Part shown: piece by piece, positions 17,916 through 25,331 of the stretch
How the letters are laid out: every line of letters begins with the position of its first letter
Position numbering within the stretch: the first letter of the stretch is position 1
NCBI GenBank assembly: GCA_036389835.1
Contig: DASVWC010000041.1
Location: forward strand, 1-64,000
DNA: 64,000 nt
DNA from: AC-37 sp036389835
GTDB lineage: Bacteria > Actinomycetota > Thermoleophilia > Solirubrobacterales > Thermoleophilaceae
Direction: 5' to 3'
Translations under genes and position numbers: made by a program
The notes under the pieces: generated by a model
What the model saw: only the letters and a program-made list of their open reading frames with translations
Databases searched by the model: none
What the model was told of the DNA's origin: nothing

Positions 17916-19261
17916 GCGCCGCGCTGCTCGCGATCGGCGCCTCGCACAAGACCGCGCAGCTCGCGCTGCGCGAGCGCCTCGCGCTGCCGGAGGGGCGCGC
18001 CGCGCATGTCCTGCGCGAGATCGTCTCGCACGACGTGATCCGCGAGGCGGTCGCCATCTCCACCTGCAATCGCACCGAGCTCTACATGGTCGTGGGGGAC
18101 CCCGTGGAGGCCGAGAGCGCCGCGCTGGGCTGCATATCGCGCCAGGTGGGGATGCGGCCGACCGAGCTGATCGGGAGCATCTACTCGCTGCGCGACGACG
18201 AGGCGGTGCGCCACCTCTTCGAGGTCGCGGCCGGCCTCGACTCGATGATCGTCGGCGAGGCCGAGGTGCTCGGCCAGGTCAAGCGGGCGTACGAGCTGGC
18301 GCTCGTCGAGGGAGCGACCGGACCGATCGCGAACCGGCTCTTCCGCGACGCGATCGCGGCCGGGAAGCGCGTGCGCACCGAGACCGCCCTCGGGCGCGCG
18401 CACGACTCCGTGTCCTCGGTCGCCGTGGACCTCGCGCGCTCGGTGCTGGGCGACCTCGCGGCGCGGACGGTGCTGGTCATCGGCGCGGGCGAGACGGCGG
18501 AGCTGACCGCCAGGGCGCTCCACCAGCGCGGGGCGGACACGGTGTTCGTGGCCAACCGCCGCTACGACCGCGCGATCGGGCTGGCGCAGAGGTTCGGCGG
18601 CACGGCCGTGCGCTTCGAGGACCTGCCCGGGCGGCTGCTCGCGAGCGACATAGTCGTCAGCTCGACGGCCTCGCCGCACCAGATCGTGGGGCGCGAGGAG
18701 CTCGCCGAGGTGATGGCGCAGCGCGAGGGCCGGCGGCTGCTGATCATCGACATCGCCGTGCCGCGCGACATCGACGCGTCAGTGCGCGACGTGCCGGGCG
18801 TCGCGCTGTACGACATGGACGACCTGCAGCGCGAGGCCGCGCGCAACCTCTCCGTGCAGGAGGCGGAGGCCGCACGCGCGCGGTCGCTGGTGGTCGAGGA
18901 GGCCGACCGCTTCGGGCGCTGGGCGGCGAGCCTCGACGTCGTGCCCACCGTGGCGGCGCTGCGCGAGCGCGGCGACGCGATCGTGCAGCAGGTGCTGCGC
19001 GAGAACGAGTCGCGCTGGGTCTCGCTCGGCGACGAGGACCGCGCCCGCGTGGAGCTGATGGCGCGCGCGATCGTGAACCGGATGCTGCACGAGCCGACGC
19101 TGCGGCTGAAGGCCGCCGAGGGCGACGACTCCTTCGCGTACGTGCAGGCGCTGCGCGACCTGTTCGCGATCGACGCGGCCGAGCTCGAGGCCCCGGCCGC
19201 GGAGGTCCCGGCGGCCGAGATCACCTCGCTGGACGACCGCCGCCGGCGGCAGTCACGCTGA
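17912..19261 (+). CDS. hemA: Glutamyl-tRNA reductase
   Basis: HemA reduces glutamyl-tRNA to glutamate-1-semialdehyde, the entry to tetrapyrrole synthesis. The 449-residue protein has the catalytic cysteine in AISTCNRTELY (about Cys52), the EAEVLGQVKRAYE and GAGETAELTARALHQRGA NADPH-binding region, SSTASPH, and a C-terminal dimerisation helix bundle. ATGA overlap with the ccmD-like gene makes heme synthesis and heme export one transcription unit. Full length for the family. Confidence 0.95.
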   Translation: MSAALLAIGASHKTAQLALRERLALPEGRAAHVLREIVSHDVIREAVAISTCNRTELYMVVGDPVEAESAALGCISRQVGMRPTELIGSIYSLRDDEAVRHLFEVAAGLDSMIVGEAEVLGQVKRAYELALVEGATGPIANRLFRDAIAAGKRVRTETALGRAHDSVSSVAVDLARSVLGDLAARTVLVIGAGETAELTARALHQRGADTVFVANRRYDRAIGLAQRFGGTAVRFEDLPGRLLASDIVVSSTASPHQIVGREELAEVMAQREGRRLLIIDIAVPRDIDASVRDVPGVALYDMDDLQREAARNLSVQEAEAARARSLVVEEADRFGRWAASLDVVPTVAALRERGDAIVQQVLRENESRWVSLGDEDRARVELMARAIVNRMLHEPTLRLKAAEGDDSFAYVQALRDLFAIDAAELEAPAAEVPAAEITSLDDRRRRQSR

Positions 19262-19320
19262 CGGCCGCGACGCGCGCATGACGCCCGCGAGGCGGCCCCT
19301 CCCCCTCGGCCCGCTCGGCC

Positions 19321-19402
19321 CGCGGCCATGACGCCCCGCTCCCCGCGCCCGCGGCATGACGCCCCCGCTCCCCGCGCCCGCGGCATGACGCCCCCGCTCC
19401 GC
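19321..19402 (+). repeat. Short tandem repeat spanning the hemC start
   Basis: A 28-29 base unit of the form GCGGCATGACGCCCCCGCTC followed by CCCGCGCCC is present nearly three times, with ATGs at 19328, 19356 and 19385. The first and third are in frame with hemC, the middle one is not. A weaker fourth ATGACGCCC is at 19278. Confidence 0.75.
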
Positions 19403-20416
19403 CTCGGCACGCGCGGCAGCGCGCTCGCCCTGGCCCAGGCGCGGATGGTGGCGAGCATGCTGGACGCGGACGTGGTGCTCGTGCCGATCACGACCTCGGG
19501 CGACGAACACTCGACCACCCTCCGAAAGGGGTCCGACCCCGTCACAGGTTCGCCAACCCGTAACGCTCCCGTGACGGGGTCAGACCCTCCCCCGGCGGGT
19601 GAGAAGGGGGGAGGGTCAGACCCTCACCCCTCGCCGCTTTCGCGTACGCCCGCCGACAAGTCGCGCTTCGTCAAGGAGATCGAGGAGGCCTTGCTGCGCG
19701 AGGACGTCGACCTCGCCGTGCACTCGGCCAAGGACGTGCCGGGTGAGCTGCCCGACGGGCTCGCGATCGTCGGCGTTCCCGAGCGCGCCGACGCGCGCGA
19801 CGCGCTCTGCGGCGCCGCCGCGCTCGACGACCTCCCCGAGGGCGCGCGCGTCGGCACCAGCAGCCTGCGCCGCCGCGCGCAGCTCCTCGCCCTGCGCCCC
19901 GACCTGCGCGTGTCGGACCTGCGCGGCAACGTGGACACGCGCCTGCGCCGGCTCGCCGACGGCGACTACCACGCGATCGTCCTCGCGATGGCGGGCCTGG
20001 AGCGCCTCGACCGCGCCCGCGAGGGCAGCCCGATCCCGCCCGCCGACTTCGTTCCGGCGCCGGGGCAGGGCTGCCTCGCGCTCGAGGCGCGCGTGGACGA
20101 CGAGCGCTCGATCGAGCTCGGCGCCGCCGTCACCGATCGCGCCGCTCTCCAGGCGCTGACCGCCGAGCGCGCGCTCGTCGTGACCCTCGAAGCAACCTGC
20201 CGCACACCGGTGGCCGCTCACGCCGAGCGCTCCGAGGCCGGGCTGCGCCTGACCGCCTTCGCCGGCCTGCCCGACGGCAGCCGCTGGATCCGCGACGGGC
20301 TCTCGATCGATGCCGGTCACCCCTCCGAGCTCGGCACGGGCGTCGCCGACCGGCTGCTCGCCGCCGGCGCCGCGGAGCTGCTGGCCGAGGCGGAGACGGC
20401 CGCGCCCTCCCGCTAG
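19385..20416 (+). CDS. hemC: Hydroxymethylbilane synthase (porphobilinogen deaminase) with a repeat-coded insertion
   Basis: HemC polymerises four porphobilinogens to hydroxymethylbilane. The start at 19385 gives MTPPLRLGTRGSALALAQAR as in the family; 19328 is in frame and adds 19 residues made of the tandem repeat. Seen: DVDLAVHSAKDVP, the arginine block GTSSLRRRAQLLALRPDL, RGNVDTRLRRL, and the dipyrromethane cofactor cysteine in LEATCRTPVAAH. Between TTSGD and SRFVKEIEEAL there are 52 residues where about 13 are usual: an in-frame insertion of roughly 40 residues with three GSDP motifs, in the flexible active-site loop. The enzyme is probably still active, since heme is essential for most aerobes. 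Confidence 0.9.
   Translation: MTPPLRLGTRGSALALAQARMVASMLDADVVLVPITTSGDEHSTTLRKGSDPVTGSPTRNAPVTGSDPPPAGEKGGGSDPHPSPLSRTPADKSRFVKEIEEALLREDVDLAVHSAKDVPGELPDGLAIVGVPERADARDALCGAAALDDLPEGARVGTSSLRRRAQLLALRPDLRVSDLRGNVDTRLRRLADGDYHAIVLAMAGLERLDRAREGSPIPPADFVPAPGQGCLALEARVDDERSIELGAAVTDRAALQALTAERALVVTLEATCRTPVAAHAERSEAGLRLTAFAGLPDGSRWIRDGLSIDAGHPSELGTGVADRLLAAGAAELLAEAETAAPSR
19527..19629 (+). repeat. Nested palindromic repeats inserted in frame in hemC
   Basis: Three copies of GGGTCNGACCC-type sequence lie here. GTCCGACCCCGTCAC (19531-19545) can pair with GTGACGGGGTCAGAC (19571-19585) over 15 positions with one mismatch, and the second palindrome can pair with the third around 19580-19620. The region encodes low-complexity KGSDPVTGSP- and GSDPHPSP-like peptide. 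It looks like a REP-type element tolerated within a protein loop. Confidence 0.7.
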
Positions 20417-20421
20417 CGCAC

Positions 20422-20468
20422 CCCCCGATCGGGGGAGCTAAACGATCTATTTCCCCCCAAAAGGGGGG
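20422..20468 (+). terminator. Two consecutive hairpins after hemC
   Basis: A perfect palindrome CCCCCGATCGGGGG (20422-20435) is followed by CCCCCCAAAAGGGGGG (20453-20468). Neither has a T-run after it, so efficiency as an intrinsic terminator is uncertain; they could instead attenuate transcription or stabilise the hemC 3' end. The next gene has its own good ribosome binding site. Confidence 0.45.
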
Positions 20469-20538
20469 TAGACCCGGCGCGTCCGGTGGTACGCCGTCAC
20501 GGAGCCCGCGACCGCGGGCCGCAATCAAGGAGGATTGG

Positions 20539-21063
20539 ATGAATGTCTCGAGCAGACGCGCCGCCTGCGCACTCGCCGTCGGACTGATGGCCCTGGCACC
20601 CGGCGCGTCATCGGCCGCGGAGCGGTCGAGCACGTTCTCCGGCAGCTGCCACTACGAGGGCCTGATCCGGTTCGCGGACCCCATCGGCGGCCTGCCGGAG
20701 CAGAACCGCCTGAACCTGGCCGCCCCCGGCACCTGCAGCGGGTGGCTCGACGGGCGCCCCGTGGACGGGGCACCGGCGCTCTTCTACGGCGAGGCCGAGG
20801 GCCTGATGTCGTGCACCCAGGGCCTGCCCGCCGGCACCGGCTGGCTGGTCGTCGAGGACGCCGAGATCGACTACGCCTTCAGCGAGATCCGCCTCACCGG
20901 GGTCGGCAAGCTCGAGTACCGCGGCATGAACGGCGGCGCCCTGCGCGGAGTCGGTGCGAGCGACGGCGACACGGCCGAGCAGGTCGAGCGCTGCGCCGCC
21001 GGCGGCGGCAGCCTCCAGCAGGTGACGGTCCACGGCGACGTGGCGGGGACCATCAGCGGATAG
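20539..21063 (+). CDS. Small secreted protein of unknown function
   Basis: A 174-residue product with a signal peptide (MNVSSRRAACALAVGLMALA, cleavage near GASSAAE). AAGGAGG at 20525-20531 is a strong ribosome binding site, spaced correctly for the ATG at 20539. The mature part has four cysteines (GSCHYEG, PGTCSGW, LMSCTQG, VERCAAG), enough for two disulfides, and is otherwise strand-rich. It sits between hemC and cobA-hemD, 10 bases before the latter, but hairpins separate it from hemC. No family recognised. Confidence 0.75.
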   Translation: MNVSSRRAACALAVGLMALAPGASSAAERSSTFSGSCHYEGLIRFADPIGGLPEQNRLNLAAPGTCSGWLDGRPVDGAPALFYGEAEGLMSCTQGLPAGTGWLVVEDAEIDYAFSEIRLTGVGKLEYRGMNGGALRGVGASDGDTAEQVERCAAGGGSLQQVTVHGDVAGTISG

Positions 21064-21073
21064 CGTTGCCGGG

Positions 21074-22567
21074 GTGCCCGGCAAGGCCTACCTGATCGGT
21101 GCCGGGCCGGGCGACCCCGGCCTCCTGACCGTGCGCGCGGTCGAGCTGCTCGCCCGCTGCGACGTGGTCCTCTACGACCGCCTGGCCCCCCCGGCCGCCC
21201 TGCACGGGCTCGGTGCCGAGCTCGTCTACGTGGGCAAGGAGCCGGGCCGGCCGTCGCTGCCGCAGGAGGAGATCAACGCCCGGCTCGTGGAGCTGACGCG
21301 CGCGGGGCGGACCGTCGGGCGCCTCAAGGGGGGCGACCCGTTCGTGTTCGGGCGCGGGGGCGAGGAGGCCGAGGCGCTGGCGGACGCCGGGCTCTCGTTC
21401 GAGGTCGTGCCGGGCATCACCGCCGGCGTGGCCGCGCCGGCCTACGCGGGCATCCCCGTCACCCACCGCGACGGCGCCTCCGCGGTCGCGTTCGTCACCG
21501 GCCACGAGGACCCGGAGAAGGCGGAGCCGGTGCTCGACTGGGACGCGCTCGCGGCCTTCCCGGGCACGCTCGTCTTCTACATGGGCGTCCGCAACCTCGA
21601 GCGGATCGCGTGGTCGCTGGTCGAGGCCGGCCGCGCCGAGGGCGAGCCCGCCGCCGTGATCGAGCGCGGGACCACCAGCCGCCAGCGCGTCGTGCACGGC
21701 ACGCTCGCCGACATAGCCGCGCGAGTCGCCGAGGAGGAGGTCAGCCCCCCGGCGATCACGCTCGTCGGTGCCGTGGCCGACCTGCGTGAGGAGCTCGCCT
21801 GGTTCGAGCGCGAGCGGCCGCTGCTCGGGCGGACCGTCGTGGTGACCCGCGCCCGGGCGCAGGCCAGCGCCCTCGCCGCGCGGCTGGCCGAGGCGGGGGC
21901 CGAGGTGGTCGAGGCGCCCGCGATCGAGGTCCGCATCCTGCCGCCGGAGGAGGTCGACGCCTCCCTCGGCCCGGTCGGGGACTACGCGCTCGTGTGCCTC
22001 ACGAGCCAGAACGCGGTCGAGCCGTTCTTCGCGGCGCTGCGCCGGCAGGGACTCGACGCCCGCGGGCTCGCCGGTGTGCGCTTCGCGACGATCGGCTCGG
22101 CCACGGCCGACCTGCTCGCCGCACGCGGCATCGATCCCGACGTCGTGCCCGAGCGGCAGGTGGCCGAGGGTCTGGTCGAGGCGCTGGCGGCCGAGGAGGT
22201 CGCCGGCCGGCGCGTGCTCGTGGCGCGGGCCGAGGAGGGCCGTGACCTGCTGCCCGACGCGCTGCGCGGCCGCGGCGCCGAGGTCGACGTCGTCGCGCTC
22301 TACCGCACGGTGGCGCTGCCGCCCCCGGAGGCCGCGCTCGACGCGGCGGCCGGCGCCGACTACGTCACCTTCACCTCCAGCTCGACCGTCCGTCACTTCG
22401 CCGACGCGATCGGCACGCGCTTCCCCCGCGAGGCCCGGGTGGTCTCGATCGGGCCCGCCACCAGCGCGACCGCCCGCGAGCTCGGGCTCGAGGTCCACGT
22501 GGAGGCGGGACGCCACGACGTCGGCGGGCTCTTCGAGGCGCTGCTCGAGGACGCGGCATCGTCGTAA
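21074..22567 (+). CDS. cobA-hemD: Uroporphyrinogen-III C-methyltransferase / uroporphyrinogen-III synthase fusion
   Basis: A 497-residue bifunctional protein starting with GTG at 21074. Residues 1-245 are CobA/SUMT: AYLIGAGPGDPGLLTVRAVE, VYVGKE, GRLKGGDPFVFGRGGEE, PGITAG and GIPVTHRD, all SAM-uroporphyrinogen methyltransferase motifs. From about 255 a HemD domain begins (RTVVVTRARAQASALAARL) and runs to the end with TFTSSSTVRHF and SIGPATSATARELG. It therefore makes uroporphyrinogen III from the HemC product and diverts part of it to precorrin-2 for the siroheme dehydrogenase at 13966. The fusion is common in Actinobacteria and Firmicutes. Confidence 0.93.
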   Translation: MPGKAYLIGAGPGDPGLLTVRAVELLARCDVVLYDRLAPPAALHGLGAELVYVGKEPGRPSLPQEEINARLVELTRAGRTVGRLKGGDPFVFGRGGEEAEALADAGLSFEVVPGITAGVAAPAYAGIPVTHRDGASAVAFVTGHEDPEKAEPVLDWDALAAFPGTLVFYMGVRNLERIAWSLVEAGRAEGEPAAVIERGTTSRQRVVHGTLADIAARVAEEEVSPPAITLVGAVADLREELAWFERERPLLGRTVVVTRARAQASALAARLAEAGAEVVEAPAIEVRILPPEEVDASLGPVGDYALVCLTSQNAVEPFFAALRRQGLDARGLAGVRFATIGSATADLLAARGIDPDVVPERQVAEGLVEALAAEEVAGRRVLVARAEEGRDLLPDALRGRGAEVDVVALYRTVALPPPEAALDAAAGADYVTFTSSSTVRHFADAIGTRFPREARVVSIGPATSATARELGLEVHVEAGRHDVGGLFEALLEDAASS

Positions 22568-23361
22568 CGCTCCTCACCGACTACGGACGCGGCGACGAGT
22601 TCGTAGGCGTCTGCCACGGCGTGATCCGGCGGATCGCGCCCGAGGCGCCGATCGTCGACGTCACGCACGGCATCACCCGCCACGGCGTGCGCCACGGCGC
22701 GCTCGTGCTCGCGGCGTCGCTGCCGTACATGCCGCTCGGCGTGCACGTGGCGGTGGTGGACCCGCAGGTCGGCACCGAGCGCCGCGCGGTGGCCGTTCGC
22801 TGCGACGACGGGCGGCTGCTCGTGGGACCCGACAACGGGGTGCTGAGCCTCGCCTGGGAGCGCGCCGGCGGAGCCGTCGAGGCGGTCGACGTGAGCCGCT
22901 CGCCGTTCCGGCTCGAGCCGGTGTCGGCCACGTTCCACGGGCGCGACGTGTTCGCACCCGTCGCCGCCCATCTGGCCGCGGGCGCCGAGCTCGCCGAGGC
23001 GGGCGACCCGCTCGATCCCGCCGAGCTCGTCGCGCTCGAGCTGCCGGCTCCGCGCGTCGAGGACGGGTCGGTCGTGGCGCACGCGCTCGTAGTCGACGGC
23101 TTCGGCAACGTCGCGCTCGACCTCCGCCACCAGCACCTGCTCGAGCTGGGGCTCGTCATCGGGGCGGCGGTCGCGGTCCGCGTCGCGCACCTCGAGCGGC
23201 GCGCGGTGTTCGTCCAGACCTTCGCCGACGTCCCGCCCGGCGAGCTGCTCATCTACGAGGACGCCTGGGGCTACGTAGCACTCGCGGTCAACCGCGGCGA
23301 CGCCGCGGCGGAGCTGTCCCTCGGCGCCGACGACGAGCTGCGGATCGCGCCCGCGCCGTGA
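22564..23361 (+). CDS. DUF62 family SAM hydroxide adenosyltransferase-like protein, apparently with a GTA start
   Basis: Family of SAM hydrolases (related to fluorinase/chlorinase) that release adenosine from SAM. The normal N terminus M(I)TLLTDFG is matched by codons from 22564: (V)TLLTDYGRGDEFVGVCHG. No ATG, GTG or TTG exists in this frame before GTG 22621, which would lose the LLTDYG strand. GTA at 22564-22566 overlaps the TAA stop of cobA-hemD in the same geometry as GTGA overlaps nearby; ATC at 22558 is another option. Other family motifs are intact: VVDPQVGTERR, VGPDNGVLS, TFHGRDVFAP and VDGFGNVAL. It may recycle SAM or remove it near the SAM-using CobA. Confidence 0.8.
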   Translation, partial: VTLLTDYGRGDEFVGVCHGVIRRIAPEAPIVDVTHGITRHGVRHGALVLAASLPYMPLGVHVAVVDPQVGTERRAVAVRCDDGRLLVGPDNGVLSLAWERAGGAVEAVDVSRSPFRLEPVSATFHGRDVFAPVAAHLAAGAELAEAGDPLDPAELVALELPAPRVEDGSVVAHALVVDGFGNVALDLRHQHLLELGLVIGAAVAVRVAHLERRAVFVQTFADVPPGELLIYEDAWGYVALAVNRGDAAAELSLGADDELRIAPAP

Positions 23362-24059
23362 TCGGCTCGCCGCGCGTGCACCACCGCCTCACCGACTCGA
23401 CGAACCAGCGGGCGAAGGAGCTGGCGGAGGCGGGCGCGCCGCACGGCACCGTGGTGACCGCCGACGAGCAGACCGCCGGCCGCGGGCGCCAGGGGCGCTC
23501 GTGGGTCGCCCCGCCGCGCTCGGCCGTGCTGATGTCGGCCGTGGTCCGCGACCTCGACTCGATGGCGATGCTGCCACTGGCCGCGGCGCTCGCGGTGTGC
23601 GAGGCGGCCGAGGCCTGCGCGCCGGTGCGCTGCGAGATCAAGTGGCCCAACGACGTCTGGGTCGAGCGCCGCAAGCTCTCCGGGATCCTGGTGGAGGGGC
23701 GGCCGGCGGCAGGCTGGGCGGTGGTCGGGATCGGCCTGAACGTGACCACGGCCGAGGACGACTTCCCGCCCGAGCTGCGGGCGACCGCGACCTCGTTGCG
23801 GGCCGCCGGGGGCGACGCCGCCGTGCCCGGTGTCCTCGCTGCGCTGCTGGCCGGGCTCACGCGCTGGGTGCCGGCCGAGCCCGGCGCGGTGCTCGCGGCG
23901 TGGCGCGAGCGCGATGCGCTGCTCGGGCAGCGGATCAGGTGGACGGACGGCGAGGGCGTGGCCGCCGGGATCGACGACTCGGGCTCGCTGCTGGTCGACT
24001 CGGACTCGGGCCGGGTCGCGCTGGGCGCCGGCGAGGTCCACCTCGAGCCGCTGGGCTAG
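23358..24059 (+). CDS. birA: Biotin-protein ligase (BirA-type, no regulatory domain)
   Basis: Attaches biotin to carboxylase carrier domains. The 233-residue product starts with a GTG that overlaps the DUF62 stop. The ATP/biotin loop GRGRQGRSWVAP, the substrate strand IKWPNDVWVERRKLSGILVE and the GIGLNVT segment are present; there is no N-terminal helix-turn-helix, so it is a ligase only. The C-terminal SH3-like part is complete and the TAG stop lies in the CTAG target of the IS element that follows. The original stop or a few codons may have been altered by that insertion. Confidence 0.92.
   Translation: MIGSPRVHHRLTDSTNQRAKELAEAGAPHGTVVTADEQTAGRGRQGRSWVAPPRSAVLMSAVVRDLDSMAMLPLAAALAVCEAAEACAPVRCEIKWPNDVWVERRKLSGILVEGRPAAGWAVVGIGLNVTTAEDDFPPELRATATSLRAAGGDAAVPGVLAALLAGLTRWVPAEPGAVLAAWRERDALLGQRIRWTDGEGVAAGIDDSGSLLVDSDSGRVALGAGEVHLEPLG
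24056..24059 (+). repeat. Left CTAG target-site copy of the IS481-family element
   Basis: CTAG at 24056-24059 is duplicated at 25117-25120. IS481 itself prefers NCTAGN targets. This copy contains the stop codon of birA. Confidence 0.7.
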
Positions 24060-25116
24060 GTGAGCCACCCACACACGTTGTGAACGCCTGAAAGGACATC
24101 CGGGCCCGTCCCGAGGCTGTGGGTCTGCGAACTCACACCTCAAGGAGGACCCGGATGAACCTGCACCCTAGGGCCAAGCTCGGACCCGCCGGGCGCCAGG
24201 CGCTCGTCGCCGCGATCGATGACGGGATGACGTTGAAGGCGGCGGCCGCCGCCTTCAACGTGTCGCCCGCGACCGCCCACCGCTGGTGGCACCGATTCAA
24301 CGGTGCATCTCTAGAGGAGCGCCGCTCGATGGCCTGTCTGCGCGACCGCTCGAGCCGCCCGCATCGCTCGCCGCGACGGTTGACGGCGGCCGAGGAAGAG
24401 CCGATCCTCAGGGCGCGGCGCGAGACCAACCTCGGACCGGGGCGCCTGGCCGGGATCGTCCGCCGCGCCCGCTCGACGATCTGGAAGGTGCTGCGCCGCC
24501 ACGGCCTCTCGCGCCGCCGGCGCGCGGAGCGCCAGGGCTTCCGCCGCTACGAGTGGTCGCGGCCGGGGGCGCTTCTGCACATGGACGTCAAGCGGCTGGC
24601 CCGCTTCGAGGTCCCCGGCCACCGGGTCACCGGGCACCGGCGCGAGAAGGAGCGCAACCGCGGCGTCGGCTACGACCACCTGCACGTCGTCGTCGATGAC
24701 CATTCGCGGCTCGCCTACGTCGAGCTGCACCGGCGCGAGGACGCCGAGACCAACGCGCGCACACTCGAGCGGGCGCTGGCCTGGTTCGCCGAGCTCGGGC
24801 TCGGGCCGCCGGAGGCGGTGATGACCGACGGCGCGAAGGTCTACACGCGCTCGAACCGCTTCCGCGAGCTGCTCGCCCGAGCCGGAGCGCGGCACATCGT
24901 CACCCCGCCCTACACGCCGCGCTGGAACGGCAAGGCCGAGCGCTTCATCCAGACACTGCAGAACGAGTGGGGCCACGCGCCCGGCTACCACAGCTCGACC
25001 GACCGTGCCCGCTCGCTGTCATCGTTCCTGCGCTACTACAACCGCTTCCGGCCCCACAGCTCGCTCGGCGACCGACCACCGATCAGCCGCGTTCACAACG
25101 TCCGTGGGCAGGACAC
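24060..25116 (+). mobile_element. IS481-family insertion sequence, complete
   Basis: 1057 bases between two CTAG copies. The ends match as imperfect inverted repeats: left GTGAGCCACCCACACACGTT and right (read inward) GTGTCCTGCCCACGGACGTT, both continuing into GTGAACG, with the inner 12 bases identical. One transposase gene fills the element. It sits directly after the heme operon, which may have separated that operon from further genes such as hemB. Confidence 0.85.
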
Positions 25117-25120
25117 CTAG
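24155..25120 (+). CDS. IS481-family transposase
   Basis: DDE transposase of 321 residues. The ATG at 24155 follows AAGGAGGA; an in-frame start at 24119 lacks one. An N-terminal helix-turn-helix (GMTLKAAAAAFNVSPATAHRWWHRF) is followed by the RNase-H-like core: first Asp in LLHMDVKRLARFE, second in VMTDGAKVYT, Glu in PYTPRWNGKAERFIQTL, then the YNRFRPHSSLGDRPP tail. All catalytic residues are intact. The TAG stop is not within the element but in the CTAG target copy, so termination depends on the insertion site. Confidence 0.9.
   Translation: MNLHPRAKLGPAGRQALVAAIDDGMTLKAAAAAFNVSPATAHRWWHRFNGASLEERRSMACLRDRSSRPHRSPRRLTAAEEEPILRARRETNLGPGRLAGIVRRARSTIWKVLRRHGLSRRRRAERQGFRRYEWSRPGALLHMDVKRLARFEVPGHRVTGHRREKERNRGVGYDHLHVVVDDHSRLAYVELHRREDAETNARTLERALAWFAELGLGPPEAVMTDGAKVYTRSNRFRELLARAGARHIVTPPYTPRWNGKAERFIQTLQNEWGHAPGYHSSTDRARSLSSFLRYYNRFRPHSSLGDRPPISRVHNVRGQDT
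25117..25120 (+). repeat. Right CTAG target-site copy
   Basis: Second copy of the target tetranucleotide; it carries the transposase stop codon. Confidence 0.7.
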
Positions 25121-25231
25121 GCCGAAGTGCGGCTCCCGCTTCGCGTGAAAGCGAGGGTCACGCCGCCCGGGGCCTAGCAAACGCTCGCGGGACTGGGCGC
25201 CTCCCTCCTCGTGAGCGCGCAGCGCGTCGCG

Positions 25232-25267
25232 GAGGGTCTGGCGCCGAGTCGGCTCCGTAAGACCCTC
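25232..25267 (+). repeat. Palindromic sequence in the gap after the IS element
   Basis: The 25121-25331 gap has no convincing gene. It holds GAGGGTCT (25232-25239) facing AGACCCTC (25260-25267), a perfect 8-bp stem with a 20-base loop. The arms resemble those of the hemC palindromes. It could be a bidirectional terminator for the transposase and the convergent gene. Confidence 0.45.
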
Positions 25268-25331
25268 GATCAGGAGGCCGAGTTTCGGTTCCGCCCGTCG
25301 TCCCGATCTCCCCGCCCGCGCGGAAGCCAGG

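Noticed and set aside
24967..25260. Open frame overlapping the transposase end and the gap after the IS
   Set aside because: No ribosome binding site, no similarity, and it runs across the IS boundary; the gap shows only a hairpin.
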